Shown: one piece after another, positions 19,761 to 29,069 of the stretch
How positions within the stretch are numbered: position 1 is the stretch's first letter
How the letters are laid out: every line of letters begins with the position of its first letter
Source of the DNA: Muribaculaceae bacterium
GTDB taxonomy: Bacteria > Bacteroidota > Bacteroidia > Bacteroidales > Muribaculaceae
Length of the DNA stretch: 64,000 nt
Direction of reading: 5' to 3'
NCBI GenBank assembly: GCA_022509065.1
Contig: JAFLTY010000007.1
Location: forward strand, 1-64,000
Made by a program: the position numbers and the translations under genes
The notes under the pieces: model-generated
What the model saw: only the letters and a program-made list of their open reading frames with translations
Database searches by the model: none
Told to the model about the DNA's origin: nothing

Positions 19761-20579
19761 TTAATCGGCGTTTGGAGCCGATAGGGTGTTTCGGCGCGCT
19801 TCGGCCACCATGTTGGTGAGTCGGATGAATTGGTCAACCGACAGCTGTTCGGGTCGCAGAGCCAGCAGTGCCTCGTCGGCGATGAACTGCCCTTGTGGCA
19901 TGAGTGATTTCAGCGAGTTGCGCAGCGTTTTGCGGCGCATGCCGAAAGTTGTCTTGACAACAGTCTTGAACAAGCCCTCGTCACAACCCAAGTCGGTCAC
20001 TTTGTTGCGTGTCAGGCGTATGACCCCCGACTTAACCTTTGGCGGTGGATTGAAAACGTTCTCGCTCACCGTAAACAGATATTCCACGTCGTACCACGCT
20101 TGCAACAGAACGCTCAGTATGCCGCGGGCTTTAGTGCCCGGCGACGCGGCAAGGCGTTCGGCTACCTCGCGCTGCAACATGCCCGAACAGACCGGCACCC
20201 TGTCTTTAACCTCGAGAAGACGGAAAAAAATCTGCGAAGATATATTATAAGGATAGTTGCCTATTATCGCGAAGTCCTTTCCGTCGAACAGGGTGTCCAG
20301 GCGCATACGCAGGAAGTCGTCGGCTATGATGCGTCCCTCGAGGCTTGGAAAATGTTCCGTGAGATATTCCACACTCTCGTTGTCAATCTCAACAACCTTG
20401 ACATTATGACCCTCATCCAATAGAAAACGAGTCAGCACCCCCATGCCCGGGCCTATTTCGAGTACAGGAAGCCCGACATAGCCGTCCAAAGTTTCCGCTA
20501 TGCGGCGAGCAACTGACATATCGGTCAGAAAATGTTGTCCTAAGGCTTTCTTGGGTCTTACCCGACCGTTTGCGTTCAT
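19761..20579 (-). CDS. rsmA: 16S rRNA dimethyladenosine transferase (RsmA/KsgA)
   Basis: RsmA dimethylates two adjacent adenines in the 3'-terminal hairpin of 16S rRNA late in small-subunit assembly. The 272-residue protein has KKALGQHFLTD at the N-terminus, the SAM-binding VLEIGPGMGVLTRFLL, and the catalytic NYPYNISSQIFF motif (NLPYN in most homologues). The substrate-binding helical C-terminal domain contains FGMRRKTLRNSL. It starts at ATG 20579 and lies upstream of mgtE in the same direction. A -7-like TAAATTTG is found on its strand at 20638-20631 without a convincing -33 box. Confidence 0.97.
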   Translation of the reverse strand: MNANGRVRPKKALGQHFLTDMSVARRIAETLDGYVGLPVLEIGPGMGVLTRFLLDEGHNVKVVEIDNESVEYLTEHFPSLEGRIIADDFLRMRLDTLFDGKDFAIIGNYPYNISSQIFFRLLEVKDRVPVCSGMLQREVAERLAASPGTKARGILSVLLQAWYDVEYLFTVSENVFNPPPKVKSGVIRLTRNKVTDLGCDEGLFKTVVKTTFGMRRKTLRNSLKSLMPQGQFIADEALLALRPEQLSVDQFIRLTNMVAEARRNTLSAPNAD

Positions 20580-21000
20580 TGTGTTCGAGGGTTAACTGGT
20601 TGGTGATTGCGGCTTGTCACATCAGGCATGCAAATTTACGCAAAAAGTTTCACATATAGATATAGGGAGTGGCGATGCCGTGTTATACTACATTATTGTG
20701 CATAATTTGTACCTCGTACTTAGTGGTGGAGAAGACCTGTTGTAATGTTAGTTAAACTTTGTTAAATATCAAGGCTCTACGGAGCATTTTGCCGTTCATT
20801 TTATCAAAAATTCATAATTTTGAGCCGTGTAACCCTCAAAAAAGCTAATTCCACGGCCTCCGCGGTCGTGAATTTATGCGTATAATAAATTATAAAATTG
20901 AGCCAACACCGTGATAGACACCTCATTATAAGGTAATATCGTATTACATTGAGAAAAATATATCATTAATAATTTTATTAACTAATCAATTACTAATTAA
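20580..21000. other. Intergenic region between divergent rsmA and the 1124-residue protein gene
   Basis: This is A+T-rich DNA with no gene seen. On the plus strand TAATTTTG (20815-20822) preceded by TTTG (20788-20791) could be a promoter, but the 23-base spacing is longer than usual. A short imperfect hairpin CACGGCC...GGTCGTG lies at about 20852-20870 in the presumed leader. The leader would then be about 170 bases. Confidence 0.4.
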
Positions 21001-24000
21001 ATGAAAGTTTCTTTTCGCAACTTAGCGCTTGCAGCTGTCATGACAGTTGCAGGTAGTGTAGTAGCACAGGAAGCCACCCCCACTTTGGTACAGAAGTGGA
21101 GCTACCAGAACGTTGCCGGTCCCGGTAAGAATGACTCTCGTTTTGGTACAGGCGTTGACGGTGCTATTTACTACAACGACAAAGCTAACGCTAAAGTAAT
21201 GAAAATCAGTGCCGACGGCACCGTTGCTGAATACGCTGCGGTTGCAGGTCTTGGCACAGGTATCACAAGCGACGATGCAGGTAACATCATCGTCAATGTT
21301 GGTTTCCCCAACGCTGAATCAGGTTACCACTTTGTTATCATACCCGCTGACGGCAGCGCTCAGGTTGACCTTCAGCTCACAATGCCCGAAGGCGTAGAAG
21401 CCAAACGCGTTGACCAGGTTGGCCGTGTGGTAGGTAACGTTCTCAGCGACGAAGGCGGTTACTTCTTCCTTGGCGAAAACGAGGCAACAGAAATTGTTCT
21501 CGTTCAGGTTAAGAACGGCGTTCAGGTAACTGACGAACTCGGTTATTACACAACTGATGGATACGCTGGCCCAGCTTTAGGCACTTCAACTATTGTGCAG
21601 CCTTTATATTCGGCTACTGAACTTGCTGACATGGGTGATGATGCTGTCAACGGTTGTGCAGTTCGTATCCGCAATGGTGCGAATTATGCCGTTTGGATCT
21701 ATGACAGTGCTGAAGGTGAGTTCGTTGCTCTTCCCAATAAAGGCAATGCAAACTCTCAGGAAGGTTTCGACGTGTTCTTCCTTAACGATGTTCTCTATCA
21801 GGTGATTCCCGCTAAACTGTCATCGGCAGCTAACTACTCGAACGAATACCAGATTTTCACCGAAGACGGTACTCTTGTAGAAAGCATTGAACTTCCCGGC
21901 GGTGACGGTTCACAGAGCTTTGGCTCGGTTGTAGCTCGCAAAGTCAGCGACGACACCGTACAGCTTTATTTCTACTTCAGCGCAGGCACAGGTATCGGCG
22001 CCGCTATGTACGAATATACTACTGCTCCCGTAGAACCCGCAGCTCTCTCTATCCAGAGCGCTATCGCTACCAACGTTGCTTACAATGCAGCTGAGGTAAC
22101 CGTTGAGTACACCGAAGGTGTTGTTCCCGAAGGTTACAGCCTGCAGCTCGAACTCATCGAGAACATTGGCAGCCGTCCCGTTCAGTATTTCGAAGCTACC
22201 GGTAGCCCCCTCACTGTCAACCTTACAAACCTGACAGCTGAAAAACACTACCAGTACTACGCTATCATCAACCTCCTCAATGCCGAAGGTACTGTAATGA
22301 ATCAGTCCAACCTGGTCATTGTTGAGTTCACAACTCCCGAAGTTCCCCCCACACCCGAACTCGTTCTCGAAAAAGTTGACGTAACCAACATCACATCGAC
22401 AACAGCCGATTTCGTTGCTACATACACAACACAATATGTGCCCGAAGGCGCTGTACTGACAATTGAGTACACCGACGCCGCTACACGTACCCTCACCAGC
22501 TATCCCGCAGAAGATAGCCCCATGACAACACCTGTCAGTGGTCTCCAGCCCGCTACAACTTATCAGTATATGGCTGTTCTTAACCTCGCTGACGCTGACG
22601 GCAACACCATAGCTCGTTCGAACATCGTTTACTTCGAATTCACTACCGAAGGTATCGAACTGTACCTCAACCCCGTTATTGTTGAAAACATCAAGGATAC
22701 ATCGGTCGACTTCGTTATCAGCTACACCGCAACAGGTGTTCCCGAAAACACTACACTGTCAGTCGAAGTAACAGAGTATAACACTCGCGTTCCCGAAAAC
22801 TATCCCGCAGAAGAAAGCCCCATGACAATCGGTATCGACGGTCTTACCGGTGCCACCGCTTATGAATACATGGTTGTTCTCCGCCTCAGAGACGCTGATG
22901 GCAACATCATCGCTTCTTCGAACATCCAATACGTAAACTTCAAGACCACTGAACAGCTCGCAACCAAGAGCGAATTTGCTTACGGTCTGAACGCCGAAGG
23001 TTTCAACGGTCAGTATGTATTCTCGTTCTACAGCACCGGTGCCGCAGCAAGCGCTGACCTCGTGCTCACAAACGTCATCACCGGCGAAACTATCGAAACA
23101 GTTCTCGGAACAGTTGAAGAAGGCTACAACAGCTACACCTACGATGCAGCTGACCTTGGTGGCGACAAATACAACTGGGCAATCCGCATCCACAACTATC
23201 CTATCGTTGAAGACGCAGTCAGCGAAACAGTCAATGTTGGTGGCTCTCGCGCAGGTATCGCTACATTTGTTGATCCCGAATTCCCCGACACATACGGTTT
23301 CGTAGCTATCGGTCGCACTCAGAACGGTGGTATCGACGTTTACAACCCCATGGGCGAACTCGTTCAGAGCGCAGTTCACGCAGGTTGTGAAGTTCTCGGC
23401 AACACCAACACATCAAGCCCGATGGACGCTACACAGCGCGGCAACGAAGTTTACCTCGCTTCTTGGGGTGACGCTTCGTACGGCGTTGTAGCTTACGACA
23501 TCACTACTCCCGAAGTTGCTCCTTACAGCGTATTCGACGGCACAAAAGCTGCCAGCGGTCTCATCACCAACGCCGCAGGCGAAGCTGTCGGCTCAGGCAC
23601 ACCTTGCGTAGGTCTCTGGGGTCAGGGCGCTCAGACAACTATCATCACTTTTGACGAAGATGCCTTTGGCAACAAGCTCACTCAGAACGTAATCGGTACA
23701 AACAAGACTACCTCTAATCCCGCTTCGCTCATCGGTAACGGTTTCAACGCTCAGCTCCTTAATACAAACGTAGGCGTGAAAGGCGTTAAGAACGGTATCT
23801 TTGTAACTCAGTGTCGTGCTAACGGTATGGAAGCTGTTACTTCAGGTCTCCGTTACATCACTATGCCCGAAGGCGAAAGCATTTGGAGCGCAGACATGGA
23901 AGCAGAAAATTATCCCAACCTGATTCCTTCGACACTTGCAGGTGTTGACGTTAACACAACCGGCGAACTTCTCGCTCTCTCGACTTATGACGGTATCAAT

Positions 24001-24375
24001 GTTTACCTCCTCAGCTGGAACGAAGACGGTACACCCGCTCTCGAACCTTACAAATCGATTGCTTATCCGTTCGGTCGTGTTTCAACTCGTGTGAACGTTA
24101 AGTTCGACGCAGGTAACAACATCCACGCTGTTAGCCAGACTAACGGTTACTTCAAGGTTGTTCTCGCCGACGAAGAATCTATCACTGTTACTCCCGCTTC
24201 GTCGTTGAGCTTCATCCTCAGCACAACTGGTGTTGAAGACATCACAGTCGAAGGTTACGACAGCAACGCTGTTTACTACAACCTGAACGGTGTACGCCTC
24301 CAGAGCGAACAGCTCACCCCCGGCGTTTACGTGAAAGTTGTTGACGGCAAAGCTACCAAAGTTGTCGTTAAATAA
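21001..24375 (+). CDS. Large secreted protein with three Fn3-like repeats and T9SS-like C-terminal tail
   Basis: I do not recognise a named family for this 1124-residue exported protein. The signal peptide ends near VVAQ (residue 22). Residues ~25-345 read as a propeller-like or beta domain (YYNDKANAKVMKISADGTV and similar blocks). Three tandem Fn3-like repeats follow at about 350-450, 455-550 and 555-650; each ends with a conserved YxYxxxxNLxxADG-type strand and a SNI/SNLV...FxT closing strand. A second propeller-like half covers ~655-1060. The tail (VYYNLNGVRLQSEQ ... LTPGVYVKVVDGKATKVVVK) resembles a type A type IX sorting domain. Codon use is uniform, suggesting strong expression. It appears to be a single-gene transcript with a terminator downstream. 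Confidence 0.85.
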   Translation: MKVSFRNLALAAVMTVAGSVVAQEATPTLVQKWSYQNVAGPGKNDSRFGTGVDGAIYYNDKANAKVMKISADGTVAEYAAVAGLGTGITSDDAGNIIVNVGFPNAESGYHFVIIPADGSAQVDLQLTMPEGVEAKRVDQVGRVVGNVLSDEGGYFFLGENEATEIVLVQVKNGVQVTDELGYYTTDGYAGPALGTSTIVQPLYSATELADMGDDAVNGCAVRIRNGANYAVWIYDSAEGEFVALPNKGNANSQEGFDVFFLNDVLYQVIPAKLSSAANYSNEYQIFTEDGTLVESIELPGGDGSQSFGSVVARKVSDDTVQLYFYFSAGTGIGAAMYEYTTAPVEPAALSIQSAIATNVAYNAAEVTVEYTEGVVPEGYSLQLELIENIGSRPVQYFEATGSPLTVNLTNLTAEKHYQYYAIINLLNAEGTVMNQSNLVIVEFTTPEVPPTPELVLEKVDVTNITSTTADFVATYTTQYVPEGAVLTIEYTDAATRTLTSYPAEDSPMTTPVSGLQPATTYQYMAVLNLADADGNTIARSNIVYFEFTTEGIELYLNPVIVENIKDTSVDFVISYTATGVPENTTLSVEVTEYNTRVPENYPAEESPMTIGIDGLTGATAYEYMVVLRLRDADGNIIASSNIQYVNFKTTEQLATKSEFAYGLNAEGFNGQYVFSFYSTGAAASADLVLTNVITGETIETVLGTVEEGYNSYTYDAADLGGDKYNWAIRIHNYPIVEDAVSETVNVGGSRAGIATFVDPEFPDTYGFVAIGRTQNGGIDVYNPMGELVQSAVHAGCEVLGNTNTSSPMDATQRGNEVYLASWGDASYGVVAYDITTPEVAPYSVFDGTKAASGLITNAAGEAVGSGTPCVGLWGQGAQTTIITFDEDAFGNKLTQNVIGTNKTTSNPASLIGNGFNAQLLNTNVGVKGVKNGIFVTQCRANGMEAVTSGLRYITMPEGESIWSADMEAENYPNLIPSTLAGVDVNTTGELLALSTYDGINVYLLSWNEDGTPALEPYKSIAYPFGRVSTRVNVKFDAGNNIHAVSQTNGYFKVVLADEESITVTPASSLSFILSTTGVEDITVEGYDSNAVYYNLNGVRLQSEQLTPGVYVKVVDGKATKVVVK

Positions 24376-24447
24376 GTTACCACGTTAGTTATTCGTCTTT
24401 GACTCTTGATTTAAAGAGCGAAAAGACATAACAACACAGATATTGAA

Positions 24448-24481
24448 AAGAGGCGTGCCAATCAGGTGCGCCTCTTTTTTT
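24448..24481 (+). terminator. Intrinsic terminator after the 1124-residue protein gene
   Basis: AAGAGGCGTGCC (24448-24459) pairs with GGTGCGCCTCTT (24465-24476), a 12-bp stem with two G-U pairs, with loop AATCA and a run of T to 24481. Confidence 0.9.
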
Positions 24482-24501
24482 CGATTTTAAAAAATATTTT
24501 G

Positions 24502-24509
24502 TAATTTTG
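24502..24509 (+). promoter_or_regulatory. -7 box of gapA
   Basis: TAATTTTG matches the Bacteroidota -7 consensus; the expected -33 position (about 24479-24482) is TTTC, overlapping the T-run of the upstream terminator. The leader to the ATG at 24590 is about 75 bases. Confidence 0.55.
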
Positions 24510-24550
24510 TGGTGTAAAACACAGCACATAAGGTACAATAAACGAAATAG

Positions 24551-25600
<1,050 letters not shown>

Positions 25601-25655
25601 TAATTAACCCTGACACGGGGTTATCCCCACAAATAAAACAGTTAAAATAGCATGG

Positions 25656-25684
25656 AAGAGTCTGAGTGCACCTCAGGCTCTTTT
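25656..25684 (+). terminator. Terminator after gapA
   Basis: AAGAGTCTGAG (25656-25666) pairs with CTCAGGCTCTT (25672-25682), 11 bp with one G-U pair, followed by TTTT. Confidence 0.85.
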
Positions 25685-25815
25685 CATATAGATAAGGTGG
25701 AAGTCTACGTCTCTAATACCATGGTGAGAAAAAGCAACAACAGCAACGTTATGGGGAAGCCGCGGTCAATTATATTAACGGGAGCTTAATAATAAGATAA
25801 TTGTGTCAAAAGGTT

Positions 25816-25851
25816 AAAAAAACAGCCATTTAGTTTGATTCTAAACGGCTG
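25816..25851 (-). terminator. Terminator of the three-gene membrane operon
   Basis: CAGCCATTTAG (25823-25833) and CTAAACGGCTG (25841-25851) pair in 10 of 11 positions. Read on the minus strand the hairpin is followed by seven T (25822-25816), a textbook intrinsic terminator for the genes ending at 25935. The stretch from 25685 to 25815 has no gene I can support. Confidence 0.85.
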
Positions 25852-25934
25852 GTTATCTTGGTGGTATATGAGCTTTCTTATATCGACCTCACGTTATTTA
25901 TAATCTTCTCTGCTTTAATCCGCTTTATATTATT

Positions 25935-26552
25935 CTATTTTCTTAGGAGGCCATTGTCCTTAGAATTATCTTGAGAATTGTTCCCTGAAAGATACTTTTG
26001 ACAGCTTTCCAGATATTTGCCATAAGGATATGCATATAATATTAACAAAATCCGAAAAAACGATTTCTCTGAGAGTTCAAAACTATCTGGAATTATTGCT
26101 ATTACAAGTATAGCAGCGGCCAAGGTCAAAAGTAGCCACATCCCGATTTTTTTTGTTGATGGAGCCTGGATAAAAATAATTCCTATAACAACTGAAAAAA
26201 TTAAGGTTATAAAACTTGTTAGAAAGCCTACTTCCTCATTAATAAATCCTACAAGTAGATTAATTGCCAAAATTCCCGCATAACATGCCAAAAACTGATA
26301 TGACGGTTTTTTAATGCCATCTTTGCGAATCTTGTACGCTATGAGCGAAATAAATCCTATTTCGGCTATTGTGGCCAGTATATCGCCTATGACCTCAATG
26401 CTTTCGGTCGAAAAGTCGTAGTTATTCGATATTACATATGTTATGATTGTCATCAAAACTCCGATAAGTCCGCCATAGAACAATACGTTTAGCCAGCCTT
26501 TCGAAAAGGTTGTGCCTTCAATAATTATCATTTCATTAATTTTGTCTTCCAT
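25935..26552 (-). CDS. Uncharacterised polytopic membrane protein
   Basis: This protein of about 205 residues has no family I recognise. I start it at ATG 26552 (MEDKINEMIIIEGTTF), 11 bases after the stop of the upstream gene; an in-frame earlier codon at 26585 would overlap that gene. About five or six hydrophobic segments are visible, including VLFYGGLIGVLMTIITYVI, FLACYAGILAINLLVGFI, FITLIFSVVIGIIFI and MWLLLTLAAAILVIAII. A short polar tail rich in Asn, Ser and Lys ends the protein. It is the last gene of a three-gene minus-strand set and is followed by an intrinsic terminator. The DNA is visibly more A+T-rich than the flanking housekeeping genes. Confidence 0.7.
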   Translation of the reverse strand: MEDKINEMIIIEGTTFSKGWLNVLFYGGLIGVLMTIITYVISNNYDFSTESIEVIGDILATIAEIGFISLIAYKIRKDGIKKPSYQFLACYAGILAINLLVGFINEEVGFLTSFITLIFSVVIGIIFIQAPSTKKIGMWLLLTLAAAILVIAIIPDSFELSEKSFFRILLILYAYPYGKYLESCQKYLSGNNSQDNSKDNGLLRK

Positions 26553-26563
26553 AGCGCTTATAA

Positions 26564-27568
26564 TTAGTTTGATAATGCAGACCATTCGACATCGTCTTCA
26601 TGGATATATCCAATTTTTCCATTGACTTTTACCATATACCATCCTTTATCATAGCCAAGGCATGGAATACTTTCATTAATATATCCAGGCCAATATTCTA
26701 TTTGGCCAACAGGTTTGCTCGATTCAGAAGGCTCCCGCCTAACAATTATATTTTTATCATAATCTAAATATCCCTGGCCATCCTCAGCGCTAATCGTCAC
26801 TAAGTGGTGGCCATTTATAGGCACTTCTCCACTGTCTTGACTAAATACAGTATATGTTGATGCATTTGTGGATACATATTCTCCTACAATTTCGCCATCT
26901 GAATCGACAACGACGGTGCATGAATGGGGAGATTCATTAGAAAAGACTTCAGTATAGTCCTCTTCGTAACTATAACCATAATCATAATCATAATCATTGT
27001 CATTGTCATCAGTAGATATTAAGATACATGCTACAACGATAGCGAGAAAAGCAATGATTCCGATAATAATGAAAATAGACTTGTTTTTAGATCGGGATGT
27101 TTCTTCAGACATAATGTACAAAGATTGTGATGAAGAAATATCGTTTTTAGTCGCAGTTTGAGAAGTGGATTGAGGTATTCCTGTGATAATGCCTTTAAGT
27201 TGTTCGCCTGACATTTCTGAGTAATTACCAAGTACTTTCATCTTAGTCTTTTCAGCCAGTACATCATTGATTTGATCCACTAAATCTTTCGCTGATAAAT
27301 CCGACCCTATTTCGGTTGCTTGGCTGAACAAGCCGGTAATGAAATTAAGTATTTTAGTCTTTTTAGATTCTCCTACGAATTCGCCTCGTAAAAGAATATT
27401 GAAAATATCTTCATATTCATCTTCTTCAAGCACGCCATCAGCTTTGCTAAAGCTTATTTGTTGTCCGTCATTCGACTCAAGAGTGTAGATAAACACATCG
27501 CCGCCTCGGTCACCTTTATAAAGGTTATATCCAAACTTTGTTTCCCATAGTGGAGCTTCATACTCCAA
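26564..27568 (-). CDS. Uncharacterised membrane-anchored protein with C-terminal SH3-like domain
   Basis: This 334-residue protein has three parts. Residues 1-150 are a cytoplasmic domain without a recognised motif. A single membrane segment follows (about 165-186, SIFIIIGIIAFLAIVVACILI), then an Asp/Tyr-rich linker (DNDNDYDYDYGYSYEEDY). The outer part (about 205-334) ends in a bacterial SH3-like fold: IIVRREPSESSKPVGQI, then GYDKGWYMVKVNGKIGYIHE. SH3b domains often bind cell-wall material. The N-in orientation is inferred from a basic SRSKNK stretch before the helix. It lies 18 bases after the 130-residue membrane protein gene and 11 bases before the polytopic one, so all three probably work together, function unknown. 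Confidence 0.7.
   Translation of the reverse strand: MEYEAPLWETKFGYNLYKGDRGGDVFIYTLESNDGQQISFSKADGVLEEDEYEDIFNILLRGEFVGESKKTKILNFITGLFSQATEIGSDLSAKDLVDQINDVLAEKTKMKVLGNYSEMSGEQLKGIITGIPQSTSQTATKNDISSSQSLYIMSEETSRSKNKSIFIIIGIIAFLAIVVACILISTDDNDNDYDYDYGYSYEEDYTEVFSNESPHSCTVVVDSDGEIVGEYVSTNASTYTVFSQDSGEVPINGHHLVTISAEDGQGYLDYDKNIIVRREPSESSKPVGQIEYWPGYINESIPCLGYDKGWYMVKVNGKIGYIHEDDVEWSALSN
26972..27007. repeat. In-frame hexanucleotide repeat encoding the Asp/Tyr linker
   Basis: Six 6-base units (ATAACC, ATAATC three times, ATTGTC twice on the plus strand) encode the alternating Asp-Tyr/Asn-Asp linker of the SH3-like membrane protein. Unit gain or loss would change linker length by two residues without breaking the frame. 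Confidence 0.8.
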
Positions 27569-27586
27569 TCCTGTGCGTGTTTTTAC

Positions 27587-27979
27587 TTAAATTATTCCAT
27601 CTTTGTATCGAAATTCATCGATAACATTTTTTTTTCGGAAATTACTTGCTGCAAGAATATACCAATTGTAGCCCAAAGCAGTATATTTACGAGGTGTATT
27701 CAGATCATACTCATTATCTTCACGAACATATGTTCTTGTTTCTCGCCCATCTAAGCCTACACCCGCCTTTTTCAACCACAGGGCATCTATTATAAACAGG
27801 AATAGGCCTCCAAGCATTAGAAAGAGTACCCACTCATTGCCAGAGCCGGATAAATGTAACAAGGACATAATTACCAATGGTACGAAACATATAGCTAAAG
27901 CGACAATCCACAAGTATTTCTGGATAAAAACAGCTAACCAATGAGGTAATTTGGATGGTTTTCGGGATAATTCTTCCAT
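27587..27979 (-). CDS. Uncharacterised two-helix membrane protein
   Basis: This 130-residue protein is of unknown family. Two hydrophobic helices are evident (about residues 27-45, YLWIVALAICFVPLVIMSLL, and 52-68, VLFLMLGGLFLFIIDALWL). A polar C-terminal domain of about 60 residues follows (LDGRETRTYVREDNEYDLN to the end). It is the first gene of the three-gene set, 18 bases upstream of the SH3-like gene. The ATG at 27979 is the only reasonable start; the 3' spacing and shared base composition support one operon. No promoter of the Bacteroidota consensus was convincingly found upstream. Confidence 0.65.
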   Translation of the reverse strand: MEELSRKPSKLPHWLAVFIQKYLWIVALAICFVPLVIMSLLHLSGSGNEWVLFLMLGGLFLFIIDALWLKKAGVGLDGRETRTYVREDNEYDLNTPRKYTALGYNWYILAASNFRKKNVIDEFRYKDGII

Positions 27980-28981
27980 GTCTTTAAAATATTATATTTA
28001 TGGTTATTAATGAGATTTATTTAACTCCTTGTCTTTTATTTCATTATATTGTATTTGGAATTTTTATATGCGGCATAAACTTCTTCGGGCATATTATTTG
28101 GTAAGGTGATGTCTTATACAACGATTGTACCGGTAGAAAATCATGACAATTTGCAAAAAACTCTTCATTTCTATTTTGGGTTTATCAATTCCTAAAGAAA
28201 CTGTTAGAATGGGACATAAAAAAGGTGTAGGAACTCTATCTTTGTTTTATCCAACTAATAGGCTTCTCGCATTGCCTTTTCCACGGATAAAACAATAGCC
28301 CCACACCGATTAGCTATATAGACTGTCTTTTGCGACAGCATACATGCTATCAATGCGGTGCTATTGCCAATCTTACCTTTGTGGAAAAATAAATTTTGCG
28401 AGAATTTATTAGTTAAAGATAAAATTTCAATAACACCTTAATATTAAAATGTCTTGATTCACACAGCCAACACTTTGACCATTCCGTGAATCATTGGCAA
28501 AAATAATAAAAAAATGATTAATGTAGGGCTGAATTCAGAACAAATTTTTAAAATTCTATTATTTGTCACGACGATTGTGAGGACAACGAAGCCAAAAATC
28601 ATTTCCGGCTTCTTTGCGAGGTACGATAAATTCGTCCATCAGGAGTCTTCGTTTACCCGCCCTGAACCGTCCATGGTAAAAGATTCAGGAAAAACGACCC
28701 GCTACCCCGAAACAAAGCGGAGGGGACGATTGCTGTTCTGCTGCCTGACAGGGAAAGGCCATGTTTCGGCCACGCCGTTTTTACCTTATTTTTCTGAATG
28801 ACTATCAACTTTTCCAGATATGGGAGGCTTCAGTCAAGGAGGGCTGGGAGCGTCGGATGAGGCCAATAGAGGATTGTGCGTATAGGGAATTTTGTGAGGG
28901 TGCGATATGAACACATCTTGGTGATATGGTATGCGCCTCATGACAACGATGTGCCAATCACACATTGTGTATATATACGAA
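27980..28981. other. 1-kb A+T-rich intergenic region with decayed or structured DNA
   Basis: No gene could be supported here. From about 28437 down to 28095 the minus strand is open except for one stop; the first part reads IGNSTALIACMLSQKTVYIA, a plausible protein-like stretch, so a pseudogene fragment is possible. The same DNA contains inverted repeats (TTGTTTTATCC 28242-28252 with GGATAAAACAA 28285-28295; CGGTGCTATTG 28356-28366 with CAATAG/CACCG at 28291-28308). A plus-strand frame of 95 codons at 28514-28801 has no protein-like character and contains a GC-rich block unlike its surroundings. The last ~180 bases (28802-28981) show nothing I can name. Confidence 0.35.
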
Positions 28982-29020
28982 AGTAGGAGATAAACCTACG
29001 ATTAGTGTTTATCTCCTACT
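28982..29020 (-). terminator. Long hairpin downstream of secDF
   Basis: AGTAGGAGATAAAC (28982-28995) pairs perfectly with GTTTATCTCCTACT (29007-29020) over 14 bp. It lies 50 bases beyond the secDF stop on the minus strand; no strong T-run follows on either strand. Confidence 0.75.
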
Positions 29021-29030
29021 CGATTTGAAT

Positions 29031-29052
29031 TGTTCCGCTAAATAACGGAACA
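29031..29052 (-). terminator. Second hairpin just after secDF
   Basis: TGTTCCG (29031-29037) and CGGAACA (29046-29052) form a 7-bp stem with an A+T-rich 8-base loop, 18 bases after the secDF stop. With the 28982-29020 hairpin it forms a tandem 3' structure. Confidence 0.5.
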
Positions 29053-29069
29053 CGGGTGGGATGCCTTAT

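Noticed and set aside
28280..28385. Branched structure at 28.3 kb as a tRNA
   Set aside because: No T-arm consensus or acceptor pairing; the stems do not give a tRNA cloverleaf.
28514..28801. 95-codon plus-strand open frame as a gene
   Set aside because: No ribosome-binding site, promoter or protein-like composition; the reverse strand is equally unconvincing.
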